From contig VFKK01000275.1 of the NCBI GenBank assembly GCA_009885605.1, forward strand, positions 1-7,266: a stretch of DNA of 7,266 nt. Direction: 5' to 3'. A model generated the notes under the pieces. The model searched no databases, had not been told where the DNA came from, and saw nothing but the letters and a program-made list of their open reading frames with translations. A program made the translations under genes and the position numbers. Positions 1 through 6,205 of the stretch are shown here, one piece after another. The DNA comes from Cyclobacteriaceae bacterium (GTDB lineage Bacteria; Bacteroidota; Bacteroidia; Cytophagales; Cyclobacteriaceae). Position 1 is the first letter of the stretch. Each line of letters begins with the position of its first letter.

Positions 1-1
1 C

Positions 2-542
2 GGATTGATGAATGTAAAGCCATTTGATGTGAAGCTTTGGGATTACCAGGCCAATGTCCAAGGAAGCGGGATTTGACGGAACAATCAATTACCTGATCAA
101 TATGCAGGTTCCTGCCGGAAAATTCGGTTCTCAGGCTAATGCTATTCTGGCAACCATCTCCGGAACTCCTGCCGATGAGAATTCCATGATTCCACTTGCT
201 TTGAATCTGACTGGCTCTTACAATAGTCCCAAGATCTCACTGGCAGGAGGAAATAGCATTGAGACTCTTCTGACAAATGCGTTAAAGTCCCGGGTAAGCA
301 ATGAATCCGAAAAGATTCAGGACATGGCAACCGAGCAATTTAAAATCGCCCAAGACAGCATGAAGCAAACCGTCCAGCAAAAGGCAAGTGCAATTCAGGA
401 TAGCGTTTTGAAGGAAGCAGAAAAAAGAATTGGGAATACCCAAAACAAAGCAGTGGATGATGCTAAGAATTTATTGAAAGGACTGCTGAAACCCAAGCCT
501 CAACCTGTGAAACCTGATACTACCGCTGTAAAAGACAATTAA
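2..542 (+). CDS. AsmA-family protein, C-terminal part, with an apparent frameshift
   Basis: This is the 3' end of a gene that begins upstream of the window. From base 2 one frame reads GLMNVKPFDVKLWDYQANV and meets TGA at 74-76. The next frame, open from before base 54, continues with GFDGTINYLINMQVPAG to the stop at 540-542. The two halves join into one AsmA-like C-terminal region (a V.PF.VK...Y...V.GS.GFDG..Y...M.VP pattern followed by IPLALNLTGSYNSPKISL). The ATG at 54 is therefore probably not a real start. Removing one G from the run at 68-70 restores a single frame. The last roughly 90 residues are charged and Gln/Lys/Ala-rich, likely an amphipathic helix or coiled coil, and end in a Lys/Pro-rich tail. 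AsmA-like proteins are envelope proteins linked to outer-membrane lipid homeostasis; that role is family knowledge. The break is either a sequencing error, a real inactivating mutation or, less likely, recoding. Confidence 0.72.
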
Positions 543-567
543 AGCAATTACCGAATTGCAGTACTTG

Positions 568-608
568 AAAAGGGAGGATTGTTGAATTCAACGATCATCC
601 CTTTTTTT
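568..608. terminator. Strong, probably bidirectional, intrinsic terminator
   Basis: An inverted repeat pairs 572-586 with 587-601, with 14 of 15 positions complementary (one G/A mismatch) and a tetraloop AATT at the centre. It is followed by seven T (602-608) and preceded by AAAA (568-571), so on the minus strand it also ends in a T-run. It lies 26 bases after the AsmA-like stop codon and in the convergent gap, so it can terminate the AsmA gene on the plus strand and the GH43 gene arriving from the other side. Confidence 0.85.
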
Positions 609-665
609 GATAATAAATATTCCCTTCGTTGAACGTAACCGAATCAAATTGAGATTTGAATAATA

Positions 666-699
666 AAATCCCCCTTGCCCCCTTTTTAAAGGGGGAATT
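666..699. repeat. C-run/G-run inverted element in the convergent gap
   Basis: Two CCCCCTT blocks (670-676 and 678-684) separated by one G are followed by AAAGGGGG (688-695). The second block forms a perfect 8-bp stem (678-685 with 688-695) with a two-base loop; the first block is an alternative partner for the same G-run. The outer edges AAT and AATT are also nearly complementary. Two competing C-runs against one G-run is a layout I recall from dispersed intergenic elements in several bacterial phyla. On the minus strand it lies downstream of the GH43 gene and could contribute to its 3' end. The rest of 609-776 shows only a short palindrome TATCCGGATA (746-755) and no gene. Confidence 0.5.
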
Positions 700-776
700 G
701 CATTTCCGCAACAATCAAACCTAAAGGCTTCAGTCACTCTTGAAGATATCCGGATACACAAATTTTTTTAACTATT

Positions 777-2513
777 CTATTCAATCTTCCCAACCTCAAA
801 CCGCTCACTTACTCCATTTTCATTGAGAGCTTCGATGGTGAAATAGTAGGTTTTCATTCGGTCCAGGGTCTTTAGCCAATATTCATTGTTGCCGTGAACC
901 ATGATGGTGGTGTAGAGTTTGTCCGGCGAGGTACCGTATGAAATATTGTAAGCGTAAGCGTCATTCGAGGGATTCCATTTGATAAAAGCGCTTCGCTTGT
1001 CTTTTTCCGTCCGGAAAACCATGAATTGTTTTACTTTTTCCGGGGCTTTTCCGTTTCCATTTCCGAAAATTCGGAATCCGCTAAGGGCAAATTTCCCGGT
1101 TGGCATATGGATATTTTCCAATTTGATGTATCGCGCCTGAACAGGTTCGGAAAGCTCAACGTATTCATGTGGCACATCTGTTTTGTTTGCACTTTTATCC
1201 ACCAGGATTTTCCATTTTTTACCGTCCAGAGAATAATGAAGCTTGTACTGATGGTATTGATCCGTTCGCTTGCCGAGACGGTCATCCGCTACATCCTGAT
1301 CTGCATAATTAATCTGAATGGCGTTGACCGTGCTTACTTTCCCCAAGTCTGATTGAATCCATTCACCTGGATTTCCGGTTTCCGCACTCCAGTAGGTTTT
1401 CAGATCTTCGTCGTTGGCTTTATTGGCAGCGTAATTTCCAAGGGTGGAAGAAACCTGAAGAGGCTTGTCATAATTCAGCAACATCCAGCCAGTGAAAGCC
1501 CCCGGTTTATCCGAACCCGGCAGGTAATGCGGATAATCTCCGAAAGCGGTGTTTGACCACATCACATCGTCTTTATCAAACCCGGCAGGCCAGATTCCTA
1601 ACCTTCGCTCAAAAGTGTTTTTCACAGAAATCATAATCGTGCTCACATGCCAGAAATTCTGATCATTGTCCTGAAAAGTTGCCCCATGTCCTGCGCCTCT
1701 GGCAAATCCGCCTAGCTTCATACTCAAGGGATCTGCTTGAGGAGTGAAAGGTCCCAAAGGAGAATTACCAACCACAACTCCATCAGAATAGCCACTGAAC
1801 TCCGTTCCCGGCGCGCCGTATTGGAGGTAATATTTCCCATTGTGCTTGGTCATGTGCGCTCCTTCCATAAAAGGATCCAGAAACGTATTGTCCATGTGCT
1901 CTCCAAATCGCTGCCAGCCATATCGGTCCGGTTCGAGGAGGTACATTTCTTTTCGGGTGCCAATAGGTTCCATTGTCTTTCTATCCAGTTCTACACCGTA
2001 GAGCGGATATCTGTTCGAACTTCCGTTGTACATGTAAAGTCTTCCGTCATCGTCAGTGAAAAAATCCGGGTCCCATCCACCGATTTCAAACTTTTCAACA
2101 AGCGGTTTCCACTCGTTTGCTAATGGATCTGTACTCATCCAAATCGTGAAATCCTTCTCGTACGTTGAACCCATCACGATCACCGTATCTCCAACGACAC
2201 CGACAGCCGGGGCGCAGAGTTCGTCGTAGACTTTGTTCCAGGGATTTAGAAAAAGTCGAGAGTGAAAGGTCCAGGTGGACATATCCGGACTCGTCCAATA
2301 GCCCCATTGATTGGTGCTGAAGAGGATAAAGTTTCCTTTGAAATTCACAATAACCGGATCGGCTGTGGCGCGATGCCTACCCCATTCGGAGAAGTTGGGA
2401 ATCGGCGTATAGCCATAATCCAGGTTAATTGGGTTGCAATAAGTTTGTTGCTGAGCCTGAAGCGGAGAAAAGGTCTGCAGGGCAAAAAACAAGAGAAGGA
2501 TGCTACGGATCAT
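777..2513 (-). CDS. Secreted GH43-family glycoside hydrolase with discoidin (F5/8 type C) and Fn3-like domains
   Basis: The 578-residue product starts with a signal peptide: a basic N-terminus (MIRS), a hydrophobic core, and a likely cut after LQA at residue 20. There is no lipobox, so a soluble periplasmic or exported enzyme is expected. Residues about 25-335 match the five-bladed propeller of GH43. The expected catalytic triad is present: base Asp52 in ATADP, pKa-tuning Asp148 in GGWDPDFFTDDDGR, and acid Glu217 in FMEGAH before KYYLQYG. His276 in GAGHGAT is the usual central histidine. Residues about 350-484 look like an F5/8 type C/CBM32 domain (YWSAETGNPGEWIQSDLG, ARYIKLEN, SGFRIFG). Residues about 490-578 resemble a fibronectin type III domain (FIKWNPSNDAYAYNISYG, YYFTIEALNENG). 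GH43 members cleave arabinose-, xylose- or galactose-containing glycans; the substrate cannot be told here. No SusC/SusD genes are adjacent, so this is not visibly part of a polysaccharide utilisation locus. The start is supported by the signal peptide and an AAAAGGA ribosome-binding site. Confidence 0.9.
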   Translation of the reverse strand: MIRSILLLFFALQTFSPLQAQQQTYCNPINLDYGYTPIPNFSEWGRHRATADPVIVNFKGNFILFSTNQWGYWTSPDMSTWTFHSRLFLNPWNKVYDELCAPAVGVVGDTVIVMGSTYEKDFTIWMSTDPLANEWKPLVEKFEIGGWDPDFFTDDDGRLYMYNGSSNRYPLYGVELDRKTMEPIGTRKEMYLLEPDRYGWQRFGEHMDNTFLDPFMEGAHMTKHNGKYYLQYGAPGTEFSGYSDGVVVGNSPLGPFTPQADPLSMKLGGFARGAGHGATFQDNDQNFWHVSTIMISVKNTFERRLGIWPAGFDKDDVMWSNTAFGDYPHYLPGSDKPGAFTGWMLLNYDKPLQVSSTLGNYAANKANDEDLKTYWSAETGNPGEWIQSDLGKVSTVNAIQINYADQDVADDRLGKRTDQYHQYKLHYSLDGKKWKILVDKSANKTDVPHEYVELSEPVQARYIKLENIHMPTGKFALSGFRIFGNGNGKAPEKVKQFMVFRTEKDKRSAFIKWNPSNDAYAYNISYGTSPDKLYTTIMVHGNNEYWLKTLDRMKTYYFTIEALNENGVSERFEVGKIE

Positions 2514-2516
2514 ATA

Positions 2517-2532
2517 AATTCCTTTTGGAATT
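2517..2532 (-). promoter_or_regulatory. Ribosome-binding site of the GH43 gene inside a small palindrome
   Basis: On the minus strand AAAAGGA (2520-2526) sits six bases before the ATG, the clearest Shine-Dalgarno sequence in the window. It lies within AATTCC-AAAA-GGAATT (2517-2532), a perfect 6-bp inverted repeat with a 4-base loop. If folded in the mRNA, the helix would cover half of the ribosome-binding site. The stem is A/U-rich and weak, so a regulatory role is only a possibility. Confidence 0.45.
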
Positions 2533-2601
2533 AAAAGGTAATGAAAGCTGAATGATTAGAGAAAATGGGAAAAGTATCAACTGGGTAAACCTCAAAAGCA
2601 G

Positions 2602-2635
2602 AAAAGCCTCCGATCGCATTCAAAATCGGAGGCTT
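2602..2635 (-). terminator. Intrinsic terminator closing the fad operon
   Basis: A perfect 11-bp inverted repeat pairs AAGCCTCCGAT (2604-2614) with ATCGGAGGCTT (2625-2635) around a 10-base loop. Read on the minus strand, the stem ends in CTTTTC and, after TG, another CTTTT. It begins 23 bases past the fadE stop codon, so the beta-oxidation transcript ends here and the GH43 gene further along should use its own promoter. Confidence 0.88.
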
Positions 2636-2657
2636 GGATACTCAATCTATCTCTATT

Positions 2658-4451
2658 TTAAAATGGGTATTTACCCTGAGCAATCATGTAATCTGCAATT
2701 CCTCTTCTTAGCTCTTTAGTGTTGACCAGATCCGCTTTGGTAAATCTCTTCAGTCCCATCAGCATGACTTTCTGCTCGTCTCCACTTGTAAAGCTGGCGA
2801 TGGCTTCTTTGGCTGCAGCATTGATTTTGTCCACTGCTTCGGTCAAATAAACCTGCGCCATGGCGATTTGATTTGCACAAGCAGCTTCACCTCTCATGCT
2901 TACCAATTTCTCGGTTCTGAGAATTGCTGATTCCGAAGCATAGATTTCGATCATGACATCCGCTAGATTCATCATCACTTCCTGCTCATCTTCTATTTTA
3001 TCCTGAAGCGCCATGGCAGCTTTGCCACCTACCATCAGGAATACTTTCTTGAGCTTTTTCAGGACTTCCTTTTCTGCTGCGAAAAGCTCGGAGGTATCAA
3101 TCGTCTCGAAGGAAGGAACCGAAGTGAGCTCTTTCGAAACGGCCATTGCAGGATCGAAAATATTTACCTCCCCTTTCATCGCCCTCTTGAGCAGCATTCC
3201 TACCATCAGCATTCGGTTGATTTCGTTTGTGCCCTCATAAATTCTTGAAATACGGGCATCTCGATACGCTCTTTCCATTGGAGCTTCGGCAGAATAGCCC
3301 ATTCCTCCATATACCTGCACACCCTGATCCACCACATAATCTAGGACTTCAGAGCCGTGGATTTTGGCAATTGCGCATTCAATTGCGAAAGCTTCCACAC
3401 CTTTCAGTTTTGCTTCGGATTCGTTCATTCCTTCAGAGATAAAGGTATTCATCCGATCTTCGATGTCCTGACCCGCACGGTAGCAGAGTGATTCCGTTAC
3501 GTAGGTTCTCAAAGCCATTTCTGCCAATTTGGCTTTTACCGCTCCGAACGTATTGATGCTTACTCCAAATTGTTTTCGCTCAGTCGAGTATTTGATTGCG
3601 AGTGTAGTGACGCTTCGCACACCTCCCAAAACACCGGCTCCGAGTTTAACACGGCCGATATTCAAAATATTCACGGCGATTTTGAAACCATTTTGACGGT
3701 CAGAAAGCATATTTTCAACCGGTACAGGGCAGTCGTTGAAGAAAACCTGACGAGTGGAAGAGCCTTTGATACCCATCTTTTTCTCTTCCTCATTCATGGT
3801 GATTCCCCCGAAGGTTTTCTCGATGATGAATGCAGTGAGGTTTTTATCGTTTTCAATTTTTGCAAAAACAATGAAAAGATCGGCAAATCCAGCATTGGAA
3901 ATCCACATCTTCTGACCTGTGATCATGTAATGCTTACCGTCTGCTGAAAGAGTTGCCTTTGTTTTTCCGCTATTGGCATCAGAGCCCGCATCTGGTTCGG
4001 TTAAGCAATAGCAGGCAGCCCATTCGCCGGTGGCGAGCTTCGGAAGATATTTCTGCTTTTGATCTTCGGTGCCATAATAGAGAATCGGCAACGTTCCGAT
4101 CCCAGTATGAGCACCATACGTAGTGGAAAAAGATCCCGCCGCACCGATGATATCTGCAATCAGCATGGAGGTATTAAAGCTCATTCCCATTCCTCCGTAC
4201 TCTTCCGGAACGGCGATTCCCAATAGGCCGAGTTCTCCGGCTTTCTTAAAAATTGAAGGGACCAAGTCTGGATTTTTCATGCTGTCTATCTCCTCGATCC
4301 TTGGATTGATCTCCGTATCGATAAAATCCTGACAAGCCTGAGCCATCATTTTTTGCTCCTCATTAAACTGCTCAGGTATAAAAATATCCTGGGCCGGGGT
4401 CTCTCGGACGAGGAATTCGCCCCCTTGAATGGATTTTGTGATTGTGGCCAT
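2658..4451 (-). CDS. fadE: Acyl-CoA dehydrogenase, FadE/VLCAD-like, last gene of the operon
   Basis: The 597-residue flavoprotein oxidises fatty acyl-CoA to trans-2-enoyl-CoA, the first step of beta-oxidation, passing electrons to an electron-transfer flavoprotein. In order it shows an N-terminal helical domain (about 30-145, with VPEEYGGMGMSF), the middle beta domain with the FAD/substrate signature CYCLTEPDAGSDANS (147-161) and GQKMWISNAG (179-188), and a C-terminal helical domain with ERKQFG (291-296), YGGMGYSAEAPMERAYRD (381-398) and IYEGTNEI (404-411). Glu406 aligns with the catalytic glutamate of medium-chain acyl-CoA dehydrogenase. About 150 extra residues beyond 450 make it longer than ordinary (about 380-residue) family members. 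This matches the long class that includes mitochondrial VLCAD/ACAD9 and B. subtilis FadE (YusJ), and suggests long-chain substrates. The fadE symbol follows the B. subtilis naming. The start at MATITKS has no Shine-Dalgarno sequence; its leader is a heptamer repeat array. It lies 43 bases after the S23-type gene. Confidence 0.93.
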   Translation of the reverse strand: MATITKSIQGGEFLVRETPAQDIFIPEQFNEEQKMMAQACQDFIDTEINPRIEEIDSMKNPDLVPSIFKKAGELGLLGIAVPEEYGGMGMSFNTSMLIADIIGAAGSFSTTYGAHTGIGTLPILYYGTEDQKQKYLPKLATGEWAACYCLTEPDAGSDANSGKTKATLSADGKHYMITGQKMWISNAGFADLFIVFAKIENDKNLTAFIIEKTFGGITMNEEEKKMGIKGSSTRQVFFNDCPVPVENMLSDRQNGFKIAVNILNIGRVKLGAGVLGGVRSVTTLAIKYSTERKQFGVSINTFGAVKAKLAEMALRTYVTESLCYRAGQDIEDRMNTFISEGMNESEAKLKGVEAFAIECAIAKIHGSEVLDYVVDQGVQVYGGMGYSAEAPMERAYRDARISRIYEGTNEINRMLMVGMLLKRAMKGEVNIFDPAMAVSKELTSVPSFETIDTSELFAAEKEVLKKLKKVFLMVGGKAAMALQDKIEDEQEVMMNLADVMIEIYASESAILRTEKLVSMRGEAACANQIAMAQVYLTEAVDKINAAAKEAIASFTSGDEQKVMLMGLKRFTKADLVNTKELRRGIADYMIAQGKYPF

Positions 4452-4454
4452 ATT

Positions 4455-4496
4455 TTGTAGATGTTAGACTTTAGACATAAGATTCTAGACTAAGTC
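4455..4496. repeat. Degenerate heptamer array between the S23-type gene and fadE
   Basis: From 4455, five consecutive 7-base units end in TAGA or AAGA (for example TGTTAGA at 4462-4468 and CTTTAGA at 4469-4475), followed by a diverged unit. On the minus strand the units read TCTWnnn, the same core as the array at 4916-4964 but in opposite orientation. The array fills nearly the whole 43-base leader of fadE, stopping three bases from its ATG, and its far end touches the S23-type stop codon. Confidence 0.7.
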
Positions 4497-4936
4497 AATT
4501 TGGGTTTTCAAATTTTATTATTAGTGCGTAAAGCATTTTCTGGATTTCGGTAATCTCGGTTCCTAAATCGTCCAGCTGATTCTGTTTAATAAATTCTAAT
4601 TCAAGACTAACATAAAGTTGCGTTTCAAGCTCGCAAATTGAACCATGGGCAACTCCCAGAAAATACAGGAACTCCTTATCTGTCCGTCTTCCTCCTCCTT
4701 CTGCAATATTTGAAGGAATTGAAACTGAGGCTCTTCTCATTTGAGATATCAAGCCAAACTTTTCTTCACCTGGAAATTTTGAAGTAAGGATGTACACTTT
4801 CGCACATAGCTTGATGGATCTTTTCCAGACAAATAATTCCTTGTAGTTATGCATAGTCTTAGGGCTTTAACATTCAATTAATTATTCCAAGGTTAAGATT
4901 CTTGAACTTCCTGTTTCTAGAGTCTTATGTCTTAAA
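4470..4936. repeat. Imperfect inverted repeat flanking the S23-type gene
   Basis: The left arm 4470-4489 and the reverse complement of the right arm 4916-4936 align over 21 positions with one mismatch and one single-base gap; both contain GACATAAGA and TCTAGA. The arms enclose 426 bases holding the complete S23-type gene. Each arm is part of a heptamer array. In the minus-strand transcript the arms could form a helix of about 19 base pairs with the S23-type gene in the loop. A mobile unit, or an RNA-processing stem, would both fit; neither is shown. Confidence 0.6.
4495..4854 (-). CDS. Four-helix-bundle protein, 23S rRNA intervening-sequence (S23) family
   Basis: The 119-residue product carries the family's full pattern: an early VWKRSIKL, VYILTSKFPGEEKFGL, then SQMRRASVSIPSNIAEGGGR (about 37-56), an EFLYFLGVAHGSICELETQL segment (about 61-80), and a last amphipathic helix. 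Its length is typical, so it looks complete. Members of this family were first found as open reading frames inside intervening sequences of bacterial 23S rRNA genes and are otherwise common as stand-alone small genes in Bacteroidota; their biochemical role is unknown. Here it is in the same direction as the fad genes, 107 bases after fadA and 43 bases before fadE, so it should be co-transcribed, yet has no known link to fatty-acid oxidation. No Shine-Dalgarno sequence is seen. It is flanked by inverted heptamer arrays, which suggests that it arrived as a unit. Confidence 0.9.
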   Translation of the reverse strand: MHNYKELFVWKRSIKLCAKVYILTSKFPGEEKFGLISQMRRASVSIPSNIAEGGGRRTDKEFLYFLGVAHGSICELETQLYVSLELEFIKQNQLDDLGTEITEIQKMLYALIIKFENPN

Positions 4937-4964
4937 TCTTGTGTGTGGCGTCTTCCGTCTTCTA
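4916..4964. repeat. Heptamer array (TCTTnnn) between fadA and the S23-type gene
   Basis: Seven consecutive in-phase 7-base units run from 4916 to 4964. Six begin TCTT or TCTA, for example TCTTATG (4923-4929) and TCTTAAA (4930-4936); the unit at 4944-4950 has diverged. The last unit includes the fadA stop codon (4962-4964), so the array starts exactly where coding ends. The remaining spacer, 4855-4915, is A/T-rich and shows no clear repeat, gene or promoter. Confidence 0.75.
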
Positions 4965-6137
4965 TTTGAGTAATTCATAAATTCCCGCCACGCCCTGACC
5001 GCCGCCGACGCAGGCGGTCACCAAACCGTACTTTTTGTTTTGGAGACGGAGCTCGTTGAAAATCTGTACAGAAAGCTTCGCTCCGGTGCATCCCAGCGGG
5101 TGACCCAATGCAACTGCTCCGCCGTTTACATTGACGATGTCAGGATTTATGTCCAGTGATTTCATTACGGCAAGTCCCTGAGCAGCAAACGCTTCATTCA
5201 ACTCAATCAGATCGATTTCATTCAAAGACAATCCGGCTTGCTTCAATGCTTTTGGAACGGCTTCTTTGGGACCAATTCCCATAATTCTTGGATCCACGCC
5301 AGCTACGCTGTATGACATCAACCTTGCGATAGGTTCAAGACTCAGAGATTTCATCAATCTCTCAGACATCACGACCACGAAAGAAGCTCCGTCAGAAGTT
5401 TGAGACGAGTTACCTGCAGTCACCTGGCCTCCGTTTTTGAAGGCAGGCTTCAACGCTGCCAAACCTTCCAAGGTCGTACCTGCTCTAGGTCCTTCGTCGG
5501 TATCGACGATAAACTTTCGTGTTTTCTTTTTCCCTTTTTCGTCCAGGTAAGTCTCTTCCACTTCCACCGGAACGATTTGATCTTTGAATTTGCCGGATGC
5601 TATTGCCGCGAGGGCTTTATCATGGGATCTTACTGAAAAAGCATCAGCCTCCTCACGGGTTATGCTGTAATCTTTCGCAAGCTCCTCAGCCGTGAGACCC
5701 ATGCTGATGTAATAGGAAGGGTGTTGCGTAGCTATTTTATAATTAAGTGCGGTCTTGTATCCCATCATCGGAACCAGCGACATAGACTCTGTCCCACCGG
5801 CGATGATACAATCGGCCATTCCTGCTTTGATTTTTCCAACGGCTAAAGCAATCGCTTCGAGGCCGGAACCACAATATCTGTTGATGATGAAACCAGGGTT
5901 GTCGATTCCCAGTGCCAAAAGAGAAATCATCCTTCCCATTTGCATTCCTTGCTCCGCCTCCGGAACGGCATTGCCCACGATCAGATCGTCCACCATTTTG
6001 GCTTCAAGACCAGGAGTATTTGCTACCAGATGTTTGATGACATCAGCTGCAAGATCATCTGGTCGATAGAATCTGAAACCTCCTCTTTTTGATTTAGTTA
6101 CTGCTGATCTATATCCGTTGATTATATATGCTTCCAT
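4962..6137 (-). CDS. fadA: Acetyl-CoA C-acyltransferase (3-ketoacyl-CoA thiolase), FadA-like
   Basis: The 391-residue thiolase cleaves 3-ketoacyl-CoA with CoA to give acetyl-CoA and a shortened acyl-CoA, the last step of each beta-oxidation round. The nucleophile is Cys89 in INRYCGSGLEA. The other active-site blocks are present: NEAFAAQ (314-320), GHPLGCTGA with His346, and Cys376 in TACVGGGQG. The segment GGQVTAGNSSQTSDGA (236-251) is also typical. Length and motif spacing are normal for the family, so the enzyme looks complete and active. It follows the fadN-like gene by 67 bases and precedes the S23-type gene, all on one strand, which makes a degradative rather than biosynthetic thiolase the best reading. 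There is no Shine-Dalgarno sequence; the leader is A/T-rich as often in Bacteroidota. The symbol follows B. subtilis FadA (YusK). Confidence 0.93.
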   Translation of the reverse strand: MEAYIINGYRSAVTKSKRGGFRFYRPDDLAADVIKHLVANTPGLEAKMVDDLIVGNAVPEAEQGMQMGRMISLLALGIDNPGFIINRYCGSGLEAIALAVGKIKAGMADCIIAGGTESMSLVPMMGYKTALNYKIATQHPSYYISMGLTAEELAKDYSITREEADAFSVRSHDKALAAIASGKFKDQIVPVEVEETYLDEKGKKKTRKFIVDTDEGPRAGTTLEGLAALKPAFKNGGQVTAGNSSQTSDGASFVVVMSERLMKSLSLEPIARLMSYSVAGVDPRIMGIGPKEAVPKALKQAGLSLNEIDLIELNEAFAAQGLAVMKSLDINPDIVNVNGGAVALGHPLGCTGAKLSVQIFNELRLQNKKYGLVTACVGGGQGVAGIYELLK

Positions 6138-6150
6138 ATTGTTTATTAGT

Positions 6151-6205
6151 TTGGGTTATTTGGTTATTGAGTTACTTGGTACATTGTACTTGATACCTCG
6201 TACAT
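6151..6205. repeat. Degenerate 7-8 base repeat array between fadN and fadA
   Basis: Five in-phase 7-base units of form nnTACnT run from 6171 to 6205, for example GTTACTT (6171-6177) and GGTACAT (6178-6184); one has TACC in place of TAC plus A or T. Before them, from about 6151, are looser GGTTATT-like units of about eight bases. The last heptamer touches the fadN-like stop codon (6205-6207). The core differs from the TCTT arrays further down the operon, but period, degeneracy and placement against a stop codon are the same. Confidence 0.65.

Noticed and set aside
54..542. Complete small gene starting at the ATG at 54
   Set aside because: The upstream sequence in the adjoining frame encodes the preceding part of the same AsmA-like domain, so the ATG is internal to a frameshifted gene.
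746..755. Palindrome TATCCGGATA as an operator
   Set aside because: It is a single 10-base palindrome in a convergent gap downstream of both genes, with no promoter nearby.
1737..2123. Plus-strand open frame of 128 codons opposite the GH43 gene
   Set aside because: It is antisense to the catalytic domain of GH43, its product is rich in Arg/Ser/Val with no family pattern, and there is no ribosome-binding site.
2095..2307. Minus-strand open frame overlapping the GH43 gene in another frame
   Set aside because: The GH43 frame carries the catalytic residues throughout this stretch; the alternative is low-complexity and Arg-rich.
2569..2596. Possible Bacteroidota-type promoter for GH43 on the minus strand (TTTG at 2593-2596 and TACTTTTC at 2569-2576)
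   Set aside because: The -7 element has one mismatch to TAnnTTTG and the 16-base spacer is shorter than usual, so it is too weak to annotate, although a promoter in this gap is expected.
3570..3947. Plus-strand open frame of 125 codons opposite fadE
   Set aside because: It lies fully antisense to a well-supported acyl-CoA dehydrogenase, and its translation has no recognisable motif; it is a codon-bias shadow.
4455..4964. CRISPR array or insertion sequence as an explanation of the repeats
   Set aside because: The units are 7 bases with no spacers, and the only enclosed gene is S23-type, not a transposase or Cas protein; no target-site duplication could be identified.
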